Assembly: GCA_938743325.2 (NCBI GenBank) | Contig: OW568862.1 | Span: 411,501-475,500 of the forward strand | Direction of reading: 5' to 3' | Length of the DNA stretch: 64,000 bases | Source: Pycnococcus provasolii | Lineage: Eukaryota; Chlorophyta; Pseudoscourfieldiophyceae; Pseudoscourfieldiales; Pycnococcaceae | Shown here: piece after piece, positions 1 to 9,501 of the stretch | How the letters are laid out: every line of letters begins with the position of its first letter | Numbering within the stretch: position 1 is the stretch's first letter | The notes under the pieces: generated by a model | Seen by the model: the letters and a program-made list of their open reading frames with translations, nothing else | Databases searched by the model: none | Told to the model about the DNA's origin: nothing | Made by a program: the position numbers and the translations under genes

Positions 1-547
1 CTGTTCTTCCTTCAAGCAAAAGAGCTCTTCTGTATCCATCCAAAGCTCGAAAGTCGAGATGATCAAGCTCTTCTTCATCAAGCTCTTCTTCATCAAGCTC
101 CTCCCTCCATGAGTCCATGAGTCCATCATGGCTCCCTACCGTACAACTCCATGGATCCATGCCTGGGCAACCTCCTCCTCACTCCTCAATCCTCCCCTGA
201 GGCAGCGAGATCGCCGAGAGGACCCGCGGCGAGATGAGTGAGTGAAATGACCCGCGGCAAGATGAGTGAGATCAATGACCCGCGGCGAGATGAGTGAGTG
301 AGATGACCCGCGGCGACTGGCGAGAACCTACTGAAAAAAGGAAGTGAAAGCAAGGGAAAGCAAGTTAAGAAAACACAAAACCGTGCGGCACCCCAAACCC
401 CTATTTAAAAAACGAGGTAGCTAACCTTTTTAAACCCCGAACCCTTTCTCCGAACTACCTTAAACTTTACCGTAGGGTTTTAGTGTGGGTTTTCCTCCTC
501 CTCCCCATCTGCCCATCTGCCCATAAATCCTCGCTCGCTCAGTTGCG
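1..547. repeat. 5' spacer with 28-bp tandem repeat
   Basis: No convincing gene. At 60-105 there are iterations of a CAAGCTCTTCTTCAT-like unit. A clean 28-bp tandem repeat built on gacccgcggcgagatgagtg starts at 221, 249, 277 and 305 with small changes in each copy. Bases 390-480 contain C-rich and A/T-rich pieces resembling degenerate telomere-type spacer, and act as the upstream region of the next gene. Confidence 0.7.
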
Positions 548-2617
548 ATGTCCCCCACAGCCGCCTCCGCGTCGTTATCTCGGGCGCTGCGTCAGATGTA
601 TCTCAGGGGAGACTCTAGTGCTAGTGCTAGTGCTGTATCTAGTGCTCATGTGTGGCGGTCTTCTCTGTCAGGGTCTTCTTCTTCTTCGCATGTGCCTCTC
701 AGTGTCAGTGTCTTCCAGGGTCTTCTTCCAGGGTCTTCTTCCGGGTTCTCTTCTTCCAGGGCAGCGTCAGCGTCAGCGTCGTCAGGGAACGACAAGGGGG
801 ATGATGATTCCACCACGGGGGGGAAGAAGGAGGAGGGATCACCTCCTTCGGAGCAACCAGCCTCAGTGGGCTCGCCTAAGCCTCCACCAGGGTCGCCACG
901 GGAGAGGAAACCTCTCGTGGGTGTGGGATTTCAAGCAATGCCGCCGCCGCCGCCCTCTTCACCCACGAGGGAAAGAAGTCCGTCTCGAACAGCAAACCAG
1001 AAAAGATCTTCACGCGGTGGTGAAAAACCTTACAAACCTTCAGAGAAAACTTCAACCTCAACAGTCATGTCGGCGCCAATTGACCCTAGCACCATGATGG
1101 AAAGGTCGAGAGGAAGAGGGCAGAGAATCGCGCCGCCGAGAAGACAAGGGTTCCCAACCAGGCCAGGGCCGGGAAGGGGCGGCGGCGGCGGATACGGATA
1201 CGGAGACGGTGACGGAGACCGCGCAAGGAGAAGGCCGACGATGCAAAGGCAGCAGCAACCAAGAGGAGGGATGCAGCAAAAACGAGGCCCGAGAGGCGCT
1301 GGAGACGGAACAAACACAGGATACGCAGCTTCTGTGCTCATGGGCGACGTGTCGATGCAAAGGCAGGGCGCGGACGGGCAGCAGCGTCGACAACGCAGCT
1401 TCCCGCAGCGCGGTGCCGGTGGGCGCGGCGGTGCTGGCGGGCGCGGCGGTGCCGGCGGGCGCGGCGGTGCCGGCGGGCGCGGCGGTGGCCGAGGATTTAG
1501 CCGAGCCGACGACTCCGTCAGAAGGGGGCCTATCGTCGAGCGTGGCCGCCGAGGCGCGCAAGACGGCGACAGAGAAGGTGGCGACGAATGGTCTCGAGAG
1601 ATGCGCCAAGCAGGATCTACGAATGATCGCGGTGCGGGAATCTTTGACAACTACGACGACGATGACCTCATGAACCGTGACGACGTCTGGTGGTGGGAAC
1701 ATCAATTTAATTTCATGAGGAGTCTGCAGCCCGAGCAGAGTGAAGAAGCCTACATGGAAAGAATGGCACTGAATCAGCAAAATATGGCGGTGGACACTGG
1801 CGTTAACTCTACGCTCGCGACGGAGTCTATCGGATCCACCCCAGTTCTATGGGATGAGCTGCGTCCCACGCCAAAGGCTGCTCTTGATCGCTACACGACG
1901 TACGAACGCGGCGAGAAGTTCAGCTGGATCGACTTCATCATGGAGGATGAGGAGTACGAAGAGACGCGCGCATGGCTCGAGTCGAGATTCGAAAAGACGA
2001 AGGCGTTTGTCATCGAGCAGGTGAAGCTTCGCGAGGCTCTCGGCGAAGAAGGCCCCGGCGTGCATGACGGATTTGCCGGCTGCTACAATTGGACCGACGA
2101 TCAGTGGAATATCATGCGCGAGGGTGCGATCGAGTCGGCGATTGGGCAGCTCGAGCACCAGCGAAGGTATCAGAGCAACGACCTGAAGATGAGCCACCTG
2201 CACTGCAAGGATGAGGAGAAGGTGATGGAGATTGTCGCCTTCCACGGCGTACCTGAGGGTACACGTGGCCACGAGCACGTGAGGCAGATGCTCGACGTGC
2301 TGAAGGCGAATCCTAAGTGGCCGTTCAAGGACAAGCTGGCGTATCTACGCACTCAGCGCCGCATGGCGATTCGATTTTTCAACGAGCCGGCAGACGACTC
2401 TAACTACACGAGATTCGTTTGGCCTTTCTTGCAGGGTGTCGAAGCGCTGAAGAAGATTGTCTATCCAGATGGAGACGAGAAGGAGGAATTTTGGGGTTAC
2501 GAGGCGCATCCTTACGTGAAGAACCTCAAGGCTCGTGGCAAGTACGACGACAAGTTTAACGCGCGAAATCAGCCCCAGTTTTTAGAGAGAGGAGGAAAGG
2601 ACGGTGTACACAGGTAG
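548..2617 (+). CDS. RGG-rich conserved hypothetical protein with probable organelle-targeting N-terminus
   Basis: A 689-residue single-exon gene with no family I recognise. Three zones are visible. Residues 1-80 are rich in Ser/Ala/Arg and nearly free of acidic residues, as expected of a mitochondrial or plastid transit peptide. Residues about 180-340 are low-complexity and RGG/GGR-rich, including a perfect GAGGRG iteration near 285-310; such tracts usually bind RNA. Residues about 420-685 are well ordered, acidic and Trp/Tyr-rich and read like a conserved globular domain. The overlapping frames are artefacts of the repeats. A TGTAA motif follows the stop at 2639. A role in organellar RNA metabolism or translation is inference only. 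Confidence 0.75.
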   Translation: MSPTAASASLSRALRQMYLRGDSSASASAVSSAHVWRSSLSGSSSSSHVPLSVSVFQGLLPGSSSGFSSSRAASASASSGNDKGDDDSTTGGKKEEGSPPSEQPASVGSPKPPPGSPRERKPLVGVGFQAMPPPPPSSPTRERSPSRTANQKRSSRGGEKPYKPSEKTSTSTVMSAPIDPSTMMERSRGRGQRIAPPRRQGFPTRPGPGRGGGGGYGYGDGDGDRARRRPTMQRQQQPRGGMQQKRGPRGAGDGTNTGYAASVLMGDVSMQRQGADGQQRRQRSFPQRGAGGRGGAGGRGGAGGRGGAGGRGGGRGFSRADDSVRRGPIVERGRRGAQDGDREGGDEWSREMRQAGSTNDRGAGIFDNYDDDDLMNRDDVWWWEHQFNFMRSLQPEQSEEAYMERMALNQQNMAVDTGVNSTLATESIGSTPVLWDELRPTPKAALDRYTTYERGEKFSWIDFIMEDEEYEETRAWLESRFEKTKAFVIEQVKLREALGEEGPGVHDGFAGCYNWTDDQWNIMREGAIESAIGQLEHQRRYQSNDLKMSHLHCKDEEKVMEIVAFHGVPEGTRGHEHVRQMLDVLKANPKWPFKDKLAYLRTQRRMAIRFFNEPADDSNYTRFVWPFLQGVEALKKIVYPDGDEKEEFWGYEAHPYVKNLKARGKYDDKFNARNQPQFLERGGKDGVHR

Positions 2618-2975
2618 TGGTGAGCTGAGCTGAGACTTTGTAACACAGCAGGACCGTTGGACGAAGTGAAACCTTGTTGAATCAATCAATCACAGATATA
2701 TTTTTGTTACTTGGTATGAGAAAGGATTTTGTTTTTTTTCAGCACGCGAACCGCGTTTCGCAAAGAGAACCCCACAAAAATAGGCTCTCATTTCCGAAAA
2801 TAGTTTCTTTTTGCACGGTCGTCGCGCGCGTCACGTCGTCGCACGTCGGCGGTTGTTCCCAACCGTAGAGTTCCTCGTTGCGCATACCAATCCTTTCTTT
2901 TTTTGTTTTTTTTTCCGCGAGCGGTTTTCCGTTCCTGCCGTCCATCTCCCATAGGAAAGTGACGGCAGCTTACTG

Positions 2976-3578
2976 TCAGCCACCCTTGCTGCAACCGATG
3001 CCTACGTCAGCAGCACGTGTGATCTGCGCACCGTTACCCCCCTTGTGCCACTGGTTCTTGCTATCTTCCGTGACAGCTTCACGCGTCGACGAGCGTTCCT
3101 TGCGGTCCGCCTCGAGCTGAGCCATCATTTTCGCTTTTTCTGGGTCCATTGGTTTTTTCCTCGCCGCGGCGGTGCGTGCGTCGTCCGCGGCTTTCTTCTT
3201 CCTGAATTCGACGGCGTCAAAGATTTCGCGCACGTTTCCTTGGTTGATTTGTTTGTCCGCGGGTAGGGTGAGGAAGGTTTCGTTCGTTTCTTCGCCCGTT
3301 CCAGCTTCGACGGTCCATCCCAGAAAGGTGGTAAGTATTTGCGTCGGTGCTCCATCAAGGAGTGCGGCAACTTTCGGGTTCGTGAGACGAATACGCCTAA
3401 ATTTCAACTCCAACGGTGCCTTGGCAACGTTTGAGCAGATTTTTAACATCGTTTCCAAGGATGCGACGTTACTAATCATTCCAGGGGATCCACCTGTACT
3501 CCGAAGCGCCTTCGACAGGTCAGAAATCTCCGCATAGGCTCCAGAGGACGTGCCAGGCGCATAACCCGCGTACACCAT
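2976..3578 (-). CDS. PUB (PUG) domain protein, p97/Cdc48 cofactor-like
   Basis: A 200-residue protein. I chose the ATG at 3578 (MVYAGYAPGT) over an in-frame ATG at 3686 because the extra N-terminus is not protein-like and lies over an AT-rich TATATATA stretch. Residues about 15-125 resemble a PUB/PUG domain: a helical start, then KFRRIRLTNPKVAALL and a GAPTQILTTFLGW segment followed by a Thr/Glu-rich hairpin. PUB domains bind the C-terminal tail of the AAA ATPase p97/Cdc48 in ER-associated degradation proteins such as PNGase and UBXN6. The C-terminal third is a charged Lys/Arg/Glu helix (KKKAADDARTAAARKKP). No UBX or transglutaminase domain is fused, so the exact orthologue is unclear. Confidence 0.75.
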   Translation of the reverse strand: MVYAGYAPGTSSGAYAEISDLSKALRSTGGSPGMISNVASLETMLKICSNVAKAPLELKFRRIRLTNPKVAALLDGAPTQILTTFLGWTVEAGTGEETNETFLTLPADKQINQGNVREIFDAVEFRKKKAADDARTAAARKKPMDPEKAKMMAQLEADRKERSSTREAVTEDSKNQWHKGGNGAQITRAADVGIGCSKGG

Positions 3579-4711
3579 ACTGACTGATAATATTCGAGAT
3601 ATATATATAAGACTAGAATAAAAATGAAACGAATGACGAGCGGATGTGGATTTATTTGTGGCGCGGATGGGGATGGGAAGGTGCACGCGGAGCCCAGGGG
3701 ACGTCGGGGAGGGCTTCGAAGACGCGAAAAAAATGCCTGCTTTGCCCCCCTTCCCCCCCTGGAAAGCAGACCAGACCCCCCCCGCGGAGAACCAGACAAA
3801 TTGTCATTTCTCGAGTTCTCGGGATTTGACGCGTTCGTTCCTAGGAGTTCGGAAACGGCTCTTTTGGGACAAACCCTAACCCTAGCCCTAACCCTAGCCC
3901 TAACCCTAACCCTAACCCTAACCCTAGCCCGAACCCGAACTCGCTCTCCCAGCCCAACTGCAGCCCAACGAGACCGAAAAGCTCGTTTGTTAAGTCGGAC
4001 CAGCCCTTTACCTGACCCCCCCTGGGGTCTTGCAGTCCGGACCTCTTGCACCCGTGAGTGTTTCTTGCAAACACCCGTGAGTGTTTCTTGCAAACACTCT
4101 TGAGTGTTTCTTGCACGACAAATATTGGCACGGCCGCAGTGCCGCACGACAAGGGCGCACGACAAATGCACGTTTTGTCGCACGACAAAGGCACGTGAAA
4201 AGGCGTGAGCTCATGTCTGCTCATTCATTGGATCTACTTACCGTTGTTAAATTGACGTAGATTAAGGTGGTCAAGATTCAAGAAGACTCAAGAATACTAC
4301 CCGGTGGAATCCTTCCGCGAACCATGAATGGAAGGAAAGAAACACTCTTGCAAGCTCTTGCAAGAAACACTCTTGCAAGAACTCCTCCAAACTCAAAAGC
4401 GGCCGGTGGGCAAGGGTGGGCAAGGGTGGTGGCAAGTGAAGTGGCAAGGGGGTTTACTTAAGGTTAGTTAGGGGTTTACTGGCCGGAGTTTGGTACGACC
4501 TTAACTTACCGTATTTTAAAGGCCACACACAGGGTGCCCAGAGCTCTGCTGGTGTTCGGTCAACCTGGCCATGGCGTCCCATGATGAACGGCGGCGTGTA
4601 TCTGTATCTGTACCTGTACCTGTACCTGTATCTGGCGTTTTCTTAAGACGTCAATATCGCCAACACCTTGTAAGACGTCTTACTTATAAGTCTTACAGGT
4701 TTCATTTCTTC
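3579..4711. repeat. Repeat-rich spacer: interstitial telomere-like tract and 23-bp repeat
   Basis: About 1.1 kb between divergent genes, no supported gene. Bases 3873-3930 are a run of CCCTAA and CCCTAG hexamers (interstitial telomere-like). A 23-bp tandem repeat (cccgtgagtgtttcttgcaa and a few more bases) starts at 4051, 4074 and 4097, followed by several GCACGACAA iterations to 4195. At 4350-4382 ctcttgcaag is repeated. Bases 4597-4635 are a CTGTAC/CTGTAT hexamer microsatellite. The ATG at 4571 is in frame with the next gene but codes this microsatellite, so it was not taken as the start. Confidence 0.75.
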
Positions 4712-7093
4712 ATGCTTAATTTTAAGCTTAGTGTACTTATTATAGCACTTATGGCGTGTTTCCATGGATGTTTGGCAACGGCGCATCCTTCCTCCTCGTC
4801 GTCGTCGGCAGTTGCAGTGGAGTCTTCTTCCTCGCGGCGTGAACAAAGCGACTCATCCTGGGACGCCAGGGTTAACTTTGGGTCAGCGGATGCTGATAAT
4901 GACGTCGATGTCGATCGATCCGACCAAGATCATGTCGACGGCATATTTGGGATACACACGGATCTCACAGAACGACTTGACGCGCTCTCGGACGATAAGA
5001 CGTCAAGGAAACTGTCGCCGGAAGAAAGACTGAAGAGATTCACCGCGTATCGACTCGCCATCAAAAACGGCGTGCAGAAAAGGGAAAGTGGTGCAGCCTC
5101 CGCGTCGCAGCAGGATGCAGCGCCCAGTGCAAACGCAAACGACTGGGAGATACGCGTGTATGGACACGACGTCGGACGAGGCGGATTCCACGAAACCGCA
5201 CTCAAGATCTACGAAAACAGGAGAATAGACGAGGGCGAGATCTTACCATCGGAATTCGAAATGTCCAAGGGTGTGTCGCAGGTGTCACGTCTCGCCACCA
5301 TACGCCAGCAGGGTGCACACCTGCGCCAGTACGGATTTGGCGGGAAAAAGAACGACAAAGCGCCGTACCCAGATGGGAAAGGTGACGCGGAACCGTACAA
5401 CTGGGCCGACGGAGGTGGCGTCGCCAGAAGGAAAAAGGCAACCACCACCGCGCCTTCGTACTACGCTGAGCACGCCGCCAAGCTGGATTCACATAAACGA
5501 AATAAACGTGAAATGGACCTCAGCAAGATCCCGATCATGCCGACGTGCCCGCCGCCGGGTGGCACGACGTCCGACGCCAACGACCGATGCCCAGTGGATA
5601 CCTTAGAGAACCAAGAGTCAGGAGACGCCGATACATACGACGTCGTCGCGGAGGCGAGGAGGCTCGTCAAAGGGATGTGCCTCAGCGCGGAGCCGGTGTA
5701 CGACGCGAACGCGACGATGCCGTTCGCCTCCAGACCGACCGTCGCAAGCATGGAAGATGGCACGCTCGTCGTCGTCTACGAAGAGTCTCCAGGACACGAG
5801 GGCGATCCCATGCAGCGGCTTATGTACACAGTCAGCCGCGACACGGGCGCGACGTGGAGCGTTCCGAAACCGGTCATACCCGATGAGATGCGCACAAAGC
5901 TTCGCATGTCACCCAAGTCAGAGTGGAATCCGGCGCTCGCTCGCGTAAGTGGAGCGCATCAGCTGAACCTCTTCTTCAGCAGATCCGTCAACTGCCGCCA
6001 GGGGAATGGTGTGGTGTCGCACTACGTCCCCGGAGGCGACGTCGTGCTGATGACGGCGCGATTTGACACGGCGTCGGGCGACCTCGAGTGGAACGCGCCA
6101 CGCGTGCTGAAGCGCCAGCGAGATACCAGCCTGCCAACCGTCACGAGCAACCCACCAGCGATACTTCTCCACCGAGATACGGAGGCAATGCGACGGCGTG
6201 CCACGTTCGTCCTGCCCATATGGGAAGAGAAACCGAGCTCAAGTGCGACGTGCAACACGACAAATCCACTCACGGGACTTGAGATGCCCGGAGTGGCGGG
6301 CGTGCTGAGACACTCGACACTAATGAAGCGAGCGCTAACAACATCCCTCGAAGTGCCCGCGTCCGGTTGGTCGAAGACGGGTATGCTGATGAACAACTAC
6401 ACGACGCTCACCGACGGCGCGATCGCGACACTTGATGTGCACAACGGCCACCTCGTGCAGCTGTTCCGCACGCTCGTCGGGCGCGCCTTCATCTCCGTGA
6501 GCCGCGACTTTGGAAAGACGTGGTCGCGTGCGAGGCCAACGGAGCTGATGATGCCCCACACCAAGCTGCATGCCATCACTTTGTCCAATGGCGTACTCGT
6601 CGTCGCGTACAATCCGGCAGTTTCCGCCGATGCGCGCAAAACTCGCGCCGGGGCAATGCTGCGCAACAGCATCCTCGTCGCGGCCAGCGCTGACGGCGGT
6701 ATGAACTGGGCCGTGCTGGCAAGAATTGCGCCGGAAACGTCGTCTCAGTCGCTGCTCAACCCAACGATGATACAGCGCGGCTGCTTTGTCTTTATCGTTC
6801 ACTCCGTCCGCATATCCGACGCAGCGGCGATGTCGATCGCGCGCTCCGGTCGCCACGCAAGTTTTCCCATGCACATTCGCATGGCACGCATACGCATTTC
6901 ACTCTTCACGAATCCCCACGGAAGCGCGGGAGGGTGGGCGCGCGCCAGTGGCGGTCTTCTGGGTGGCGTCGTCCAGGCTTCGAACGAGGAGAATCCGATG
7001 CACGCCATGGAGAGCGCCGAGATTGGCCGCGCTCGTACTGAAGCGCGAATGAAGCGCATCGAAGCGGATGCCTTGAAGCGCGGCCGTACGTGA
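4712..7093 (+). CDS. Secreted sialidase-like (BNR/Asp-box) protein
   Basis: A 793-residue product from the ATG at 4712, which opens with a good signal peptide (MLNFKLSVLIIALMACFHGC). The C-terminal half looks like a six-bladed beta-propeller of the exo-alpha-sialidase/BNR-repeat family. It has the entry motif PFASRPTVASMEDGTLVVVY and three Asp-box motifs: SRDTGATW near residue 375, SRDFGKTW near 597 and SADGGMNW near 659. Family members hydrolyse terminal sialic acids or related sugars; the Asp-boxes are structural, not catalytic. The N-terminal roughly 300 residues are charged and low in hydrophobics, without a recognised domain. Whether the Arg triad and Tyr nucleophile are present could not be settled by eye, so substrate is unknown. 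TGTAA lies at 7149. Confidence 0.78.
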   Translation: MLNFKLSVLIIALMACFHGCLATAHPSSSSSSAVAVESSSSRREQSDSSWDARVNFGSADADNDVDVDRSDQDHVDGIFGIHTDLTERLDALSDDKTSRKLSPEERLKRFTAYRLAIKNGVQKRESGAASASQQDAAPSANANDWEIRVYGHDVGRGGFHETALKIYENRRIDEGEILPSEFEMSKGVSQVSRLATIRQQGAHLRQYGFGGKKNDKAPYPDGKGDAEPYNWADGGGVARRKKATTTAPSYYAEHAAKLDSHKRNKREMDLSKIPIMPTCPPPGGTTSDANDRCPVDTLENQESGDADTYDVVAEARRLVKGMCLSAEPVYDANATMPFASRPTVASMEDGTLVVVYEESPGHEGDPMQRLMYTVSRDTGATWSVPKPVIPDEMRTKLRMSPKSEWNPALARVSGAHQLNLFFSRSVNCRQGNGVVSHYVPGGDVVLMTARFDTASGDLEWNAPRVLKRQRDTSLPTVTSNPPAILLHRDTEAMRRRATFVLPIWEEKPSSSATCNTTNPLTGLEMPGVAGVLRHSTLMKRALTTSLEVPASGWSKTGMLMNNYTTLTDGAIATLDVHNGHLVQLFRTLVGRAFISVSRDFGKTWSRARPTELMMPHTKLHAITLSNGVLVVAYNPAVSADARKTRAGAMLRNSILVAASADGGMNWAVLARIAPETSSQSLLNPTMIQRGCFVFIVHSVRISDAAAMSIARSGRHASFPMHIRMARIRISLFTNPHGSAGGWARASGGLLGGVVQASNEENPMHAMESAEIGRARTEARMKRIEADALKRGRT

Positions 7094-7426
7094 GGACGTA
7101 AAACGTGAAATGCAGCGGCGGCGGCAGGTGACGTGTACACTACACAATTGTAACATACGCATGCATGTTCCCTACGATGCACAGGTCTCTGCGATAGTTA
7201 TGTTACTCGGAGCTTCCCCGGCGCGCGCGCCGTGGGGAGGGGGGAAATCCAGCCTGGCGAAAAACCTTCCCGCGTGTCATCCCTCACCTGAGTCAGGTGT
7301 GAGTCACTCCTTCTTCCCGCTGCGGCGTGCGGCAACGATTACGTGCGTACGCACGTGTTCGAACGGTCACAGGCCTCAAGAGGGCCACAGCTTTTGGGCC
7401 GAGCTTAAGGCTTTAGTTTTCACTGC
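7094..7426. other. Spacer, no gene seen
   Basis: 333 bp between the sialidase-like and glycosyltransferase-like genes. It holds the TGTAA motif at 7149 and a short GC-rich palindromic stretch (ggcgcgcgcgcc) near 7219. No coding or RNA feature was recognised. Confidence 0.6.
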
Positions 7427-8719
7427 ATGCAACGCTTAAGGTGCTCGAAGCCGCGGCGCGTGCCCGCCATTGTCTTGTTGGCGGTGGCTGCGCTCAGTGG
7501 CATCAGCGAAGTGGTGACGCGTGTCGATGCCCAAGCTTCTGTGTCCTCGGGGCGCGAACTGGTGCTGAGTGTGACAGTCGCACAGGCTAGTTGGCGTGAT
7601 AGGCACGTCGCCAAACGTGAATTTTACCGCGAAAGGGAGTTCAGACTGGTGCACGACTGGGCGCGTTCCGCGAGGGCGGCAGAGCCTACCAGCAGACTGG
7701 TTGTGCTCACAGACGAGAAGAGCGAGGCGAACTTCGACAAACTTACCGTGGGCAAGACCTCGTTGGAGATGCGCAGATATGCTAGACAAGGCTTGGCGAT
7801 CGACCAGATACTTCTTTTTCGCTTCCACTCAAGGCGCGACTTTTTGAAGGAAGAGTTAGAGCGCGGCGGCGGCGAGGCTGACATCGTGTTCATGGACTCC
7901 GACATGCTCGTGCTGGCGCCTGTCCATGCTGGCTTCTTTCCGCAAAGTGCAACCTTCGACGTCGGCTTTACGTTCCGGATTCACAAGCGCGTGAGGGATA
8001 CGCCGGTGCAGGGCGGCATTCAGCTCGTGCGAGGCGGGAGGTACGAGCAGGCGATCGCCTTCTACGACAGCATGGCCTCCATGATGGAAGGCACACGTAG
8101 TAAGCAGCTGTGGTACGGCATGGACGACCAGCCAACGCTCGCTACCATCATGTCGCCGCGGCACGGCTTTCCCAGGGGCTTCAAGCCGAGGAAGCAGGAC
8201 CGAAAACCGATCGCCACAGTATTCGTTGCGTCGAAGCACGCGTCTCCCGTGAACGTCTCGCTTTATCCGTGCAGCGAGTGGAATGCGAACGCGAACAGCG
8301 GGTATGGCTGCAGGTGTACGCGAGAGACGCGCATCCTTCACTTCAAGGGTCACTTGAAGTTGGATATGTGGTCGTACTACAAGAGTGCGTGTACGGGCGA
8401 CGACCAGAGTTCTGCTATATGTCGCCGGCCTGACCCCGACATATGCGCGCGCATGACGGCACTCGGCGAGCTTCCTCCGATGCCTCCTCCACCTCCTCCA
8501 CCTCCTACGCCGCCGTCACCCCCTCCTCGACCCCCGCCACCACCGCCTGCACCGCCATCTCCTTTGCGCCCGCCTGAGCCGCCGCCGTCCCCCTCCCTTG
8601 AGACGATGCAGTCTCTCGTGAGGGACGCGACGGAGCGAGCGGAGCGCGCAGAGACGAAGTTGGCGCAGCTCGAGACGCAGTTGGAGACGTTGCGGCGCAA
8701 GGAGTGCGCTCATCATTGA
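7427..8719 (+). CDS. Nucleotide-diphospho-sugar transferase-like protein (DxD) with Pro-rich and coiled-coil tail
   Basis: A 430-residue type II membrane or secreted protein: an N-terminal hydrophobic segment (VPAIVLLAVAALSGI) follows a basic start. Residues about 40-330 form a GT-A-like fold. The DSD motif (D157 and D159 in VFMDSDMLVL) is the expected metal/nucleotide-sugar site, and GGIQLVRGGRYEQ downstream fits the acceptor side of GT77/GT8-like enzymes. Residues about 345-395 are a Pro-rich stretch typical of algal wall-protein linkers. The last 40 residues are a short heptad-like coiled coil. A Golgi role in glycoprotein or cell-wall glycan assembly is likely but inferred. TGTAA is at 8767. 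Confidence 0.75.
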   Translation: MQRLRCSKPRRVPAIVLLAVAALSGISEVVTRVDAQASVSSGRELVLSVTVAQASWRDRHVAKREFYREREFRLVHDWARSARAAEPTSRLVVLTDEKSEANFDKLTVGKTSLEMRRYARQGLAIDQILLFRFHSRRDFLKEELERGGGEADIVFMDSDMLVLAPVHAGFFPQSATFDVGFTFRIHKRVRDTPVQGGIQLVRGGRYEQAIAFYDSMASMMEGTRSKQLWYGMDDQPTLATIMSPRHGFPRGFKPRKQDRKPIATVFVASKHASPVNVSLYPCSEWNANANSGYGCRCTRETRILHFKGHLKLDMWSYYKSACTGDDQSSAICRRPDPDICARMTALGELPPMPPPPPPPPTPPSPPPRPPPPPPAPPSPLRPPEPPPSPSLETMQSLVRDATERAERAETKLAQLETQLETLRRKECAHH

Positions 8720-9501
8720 TCCATCCCATCTAATCTTTTTGATGATAACCTGGCCAGCGCATAAGTTGTAACTACTACTATGTAAAAAAAAACAAATTGT
8801 GCAAAGGACTGAAGCCTTAAGAGCTTATCCATATACCTTTAAAGGTGTGTGTCAATACAGCCTCCAGGGAGGAGGAGAGCGCCCTTGACGTGATTAACTA
8901 CTACGATGATAGCACGGTGCGTGCGTCTACTACTACTAATAAGGATAGATACACACCTTTATAGAAAATAAAAGTAAGTAAGCACTTAAGTTTCAGAGAG
9001 AGTGCCATCACGCGTCATGTGCCAAGGACCACCAAGGACCACCAAGGGCCACCAAGGACCACCAAGGACCGCCAAGGCCATCGATCATCTTGCACCACTG
9101 ATCAGGCGAGCAGGCGAGCACGGAGCACGTACAAGGTACCTACATACTACTACGGTACGGTACGGTACGGTACGGCGCCATTAAAACGTTTCGTGACACC
9201 TCCAACCCCTAGTTCCTAGTTCAACCTTTACGTTCCGGAACCCCTAACCCCTTCTTCCTAACCCCCAGTTTCTTCAGAGGCTTCCCCTTAAGGGAACTAA
9301 TAAATAAGGGAACTAAATAGGTTTGGGGGAACTCCCCAAACCTATCCCAGTTAGTTCGCATGTCACGAGGGTGGTTTTTTAACCGGTGGTTGTGGGGTAT
9401 TGTGTGTGATGTTGCCTCCCCTGGGTTGATCAAGCTCGCAGCAGCAGTGGAGGGATGCCCAACGTGGTGACATTTACTTATCTCTCTTTTAGACTGATGA
9501 G
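8720..9501. repeat. Spacer with 10-bp and 5-bp tandem repeats
   Basis: About 780 bp without a supported gene. Bases 9021-9078 are five to six copies of a 10-bp unit (accaaggacc); 9153-9175 is a GGTAC pentamer run. C-rich, telomere-like pieces (aacccctaacccc and relatives) occur at 9205-9275. The remainder is AT-rich with the poly(A) region of the upstream gene near 8767. Confidence 0.65.

Noticed and set aside
1030-1780. Long minus-strand frames opposite the RGG gene
   Set aside because: They exist because GC-rich GGC/GCG repeats lack stops in several frames; sequence is Pro/Arg repeats without domain structure.
4571-4711. Upstream ATG extension of the sialidase-like gene
   Set aside because: It encodes the CTGTAC microsatellite (Val/Pro/Ser repeats) and would bury the signal peptide internally.
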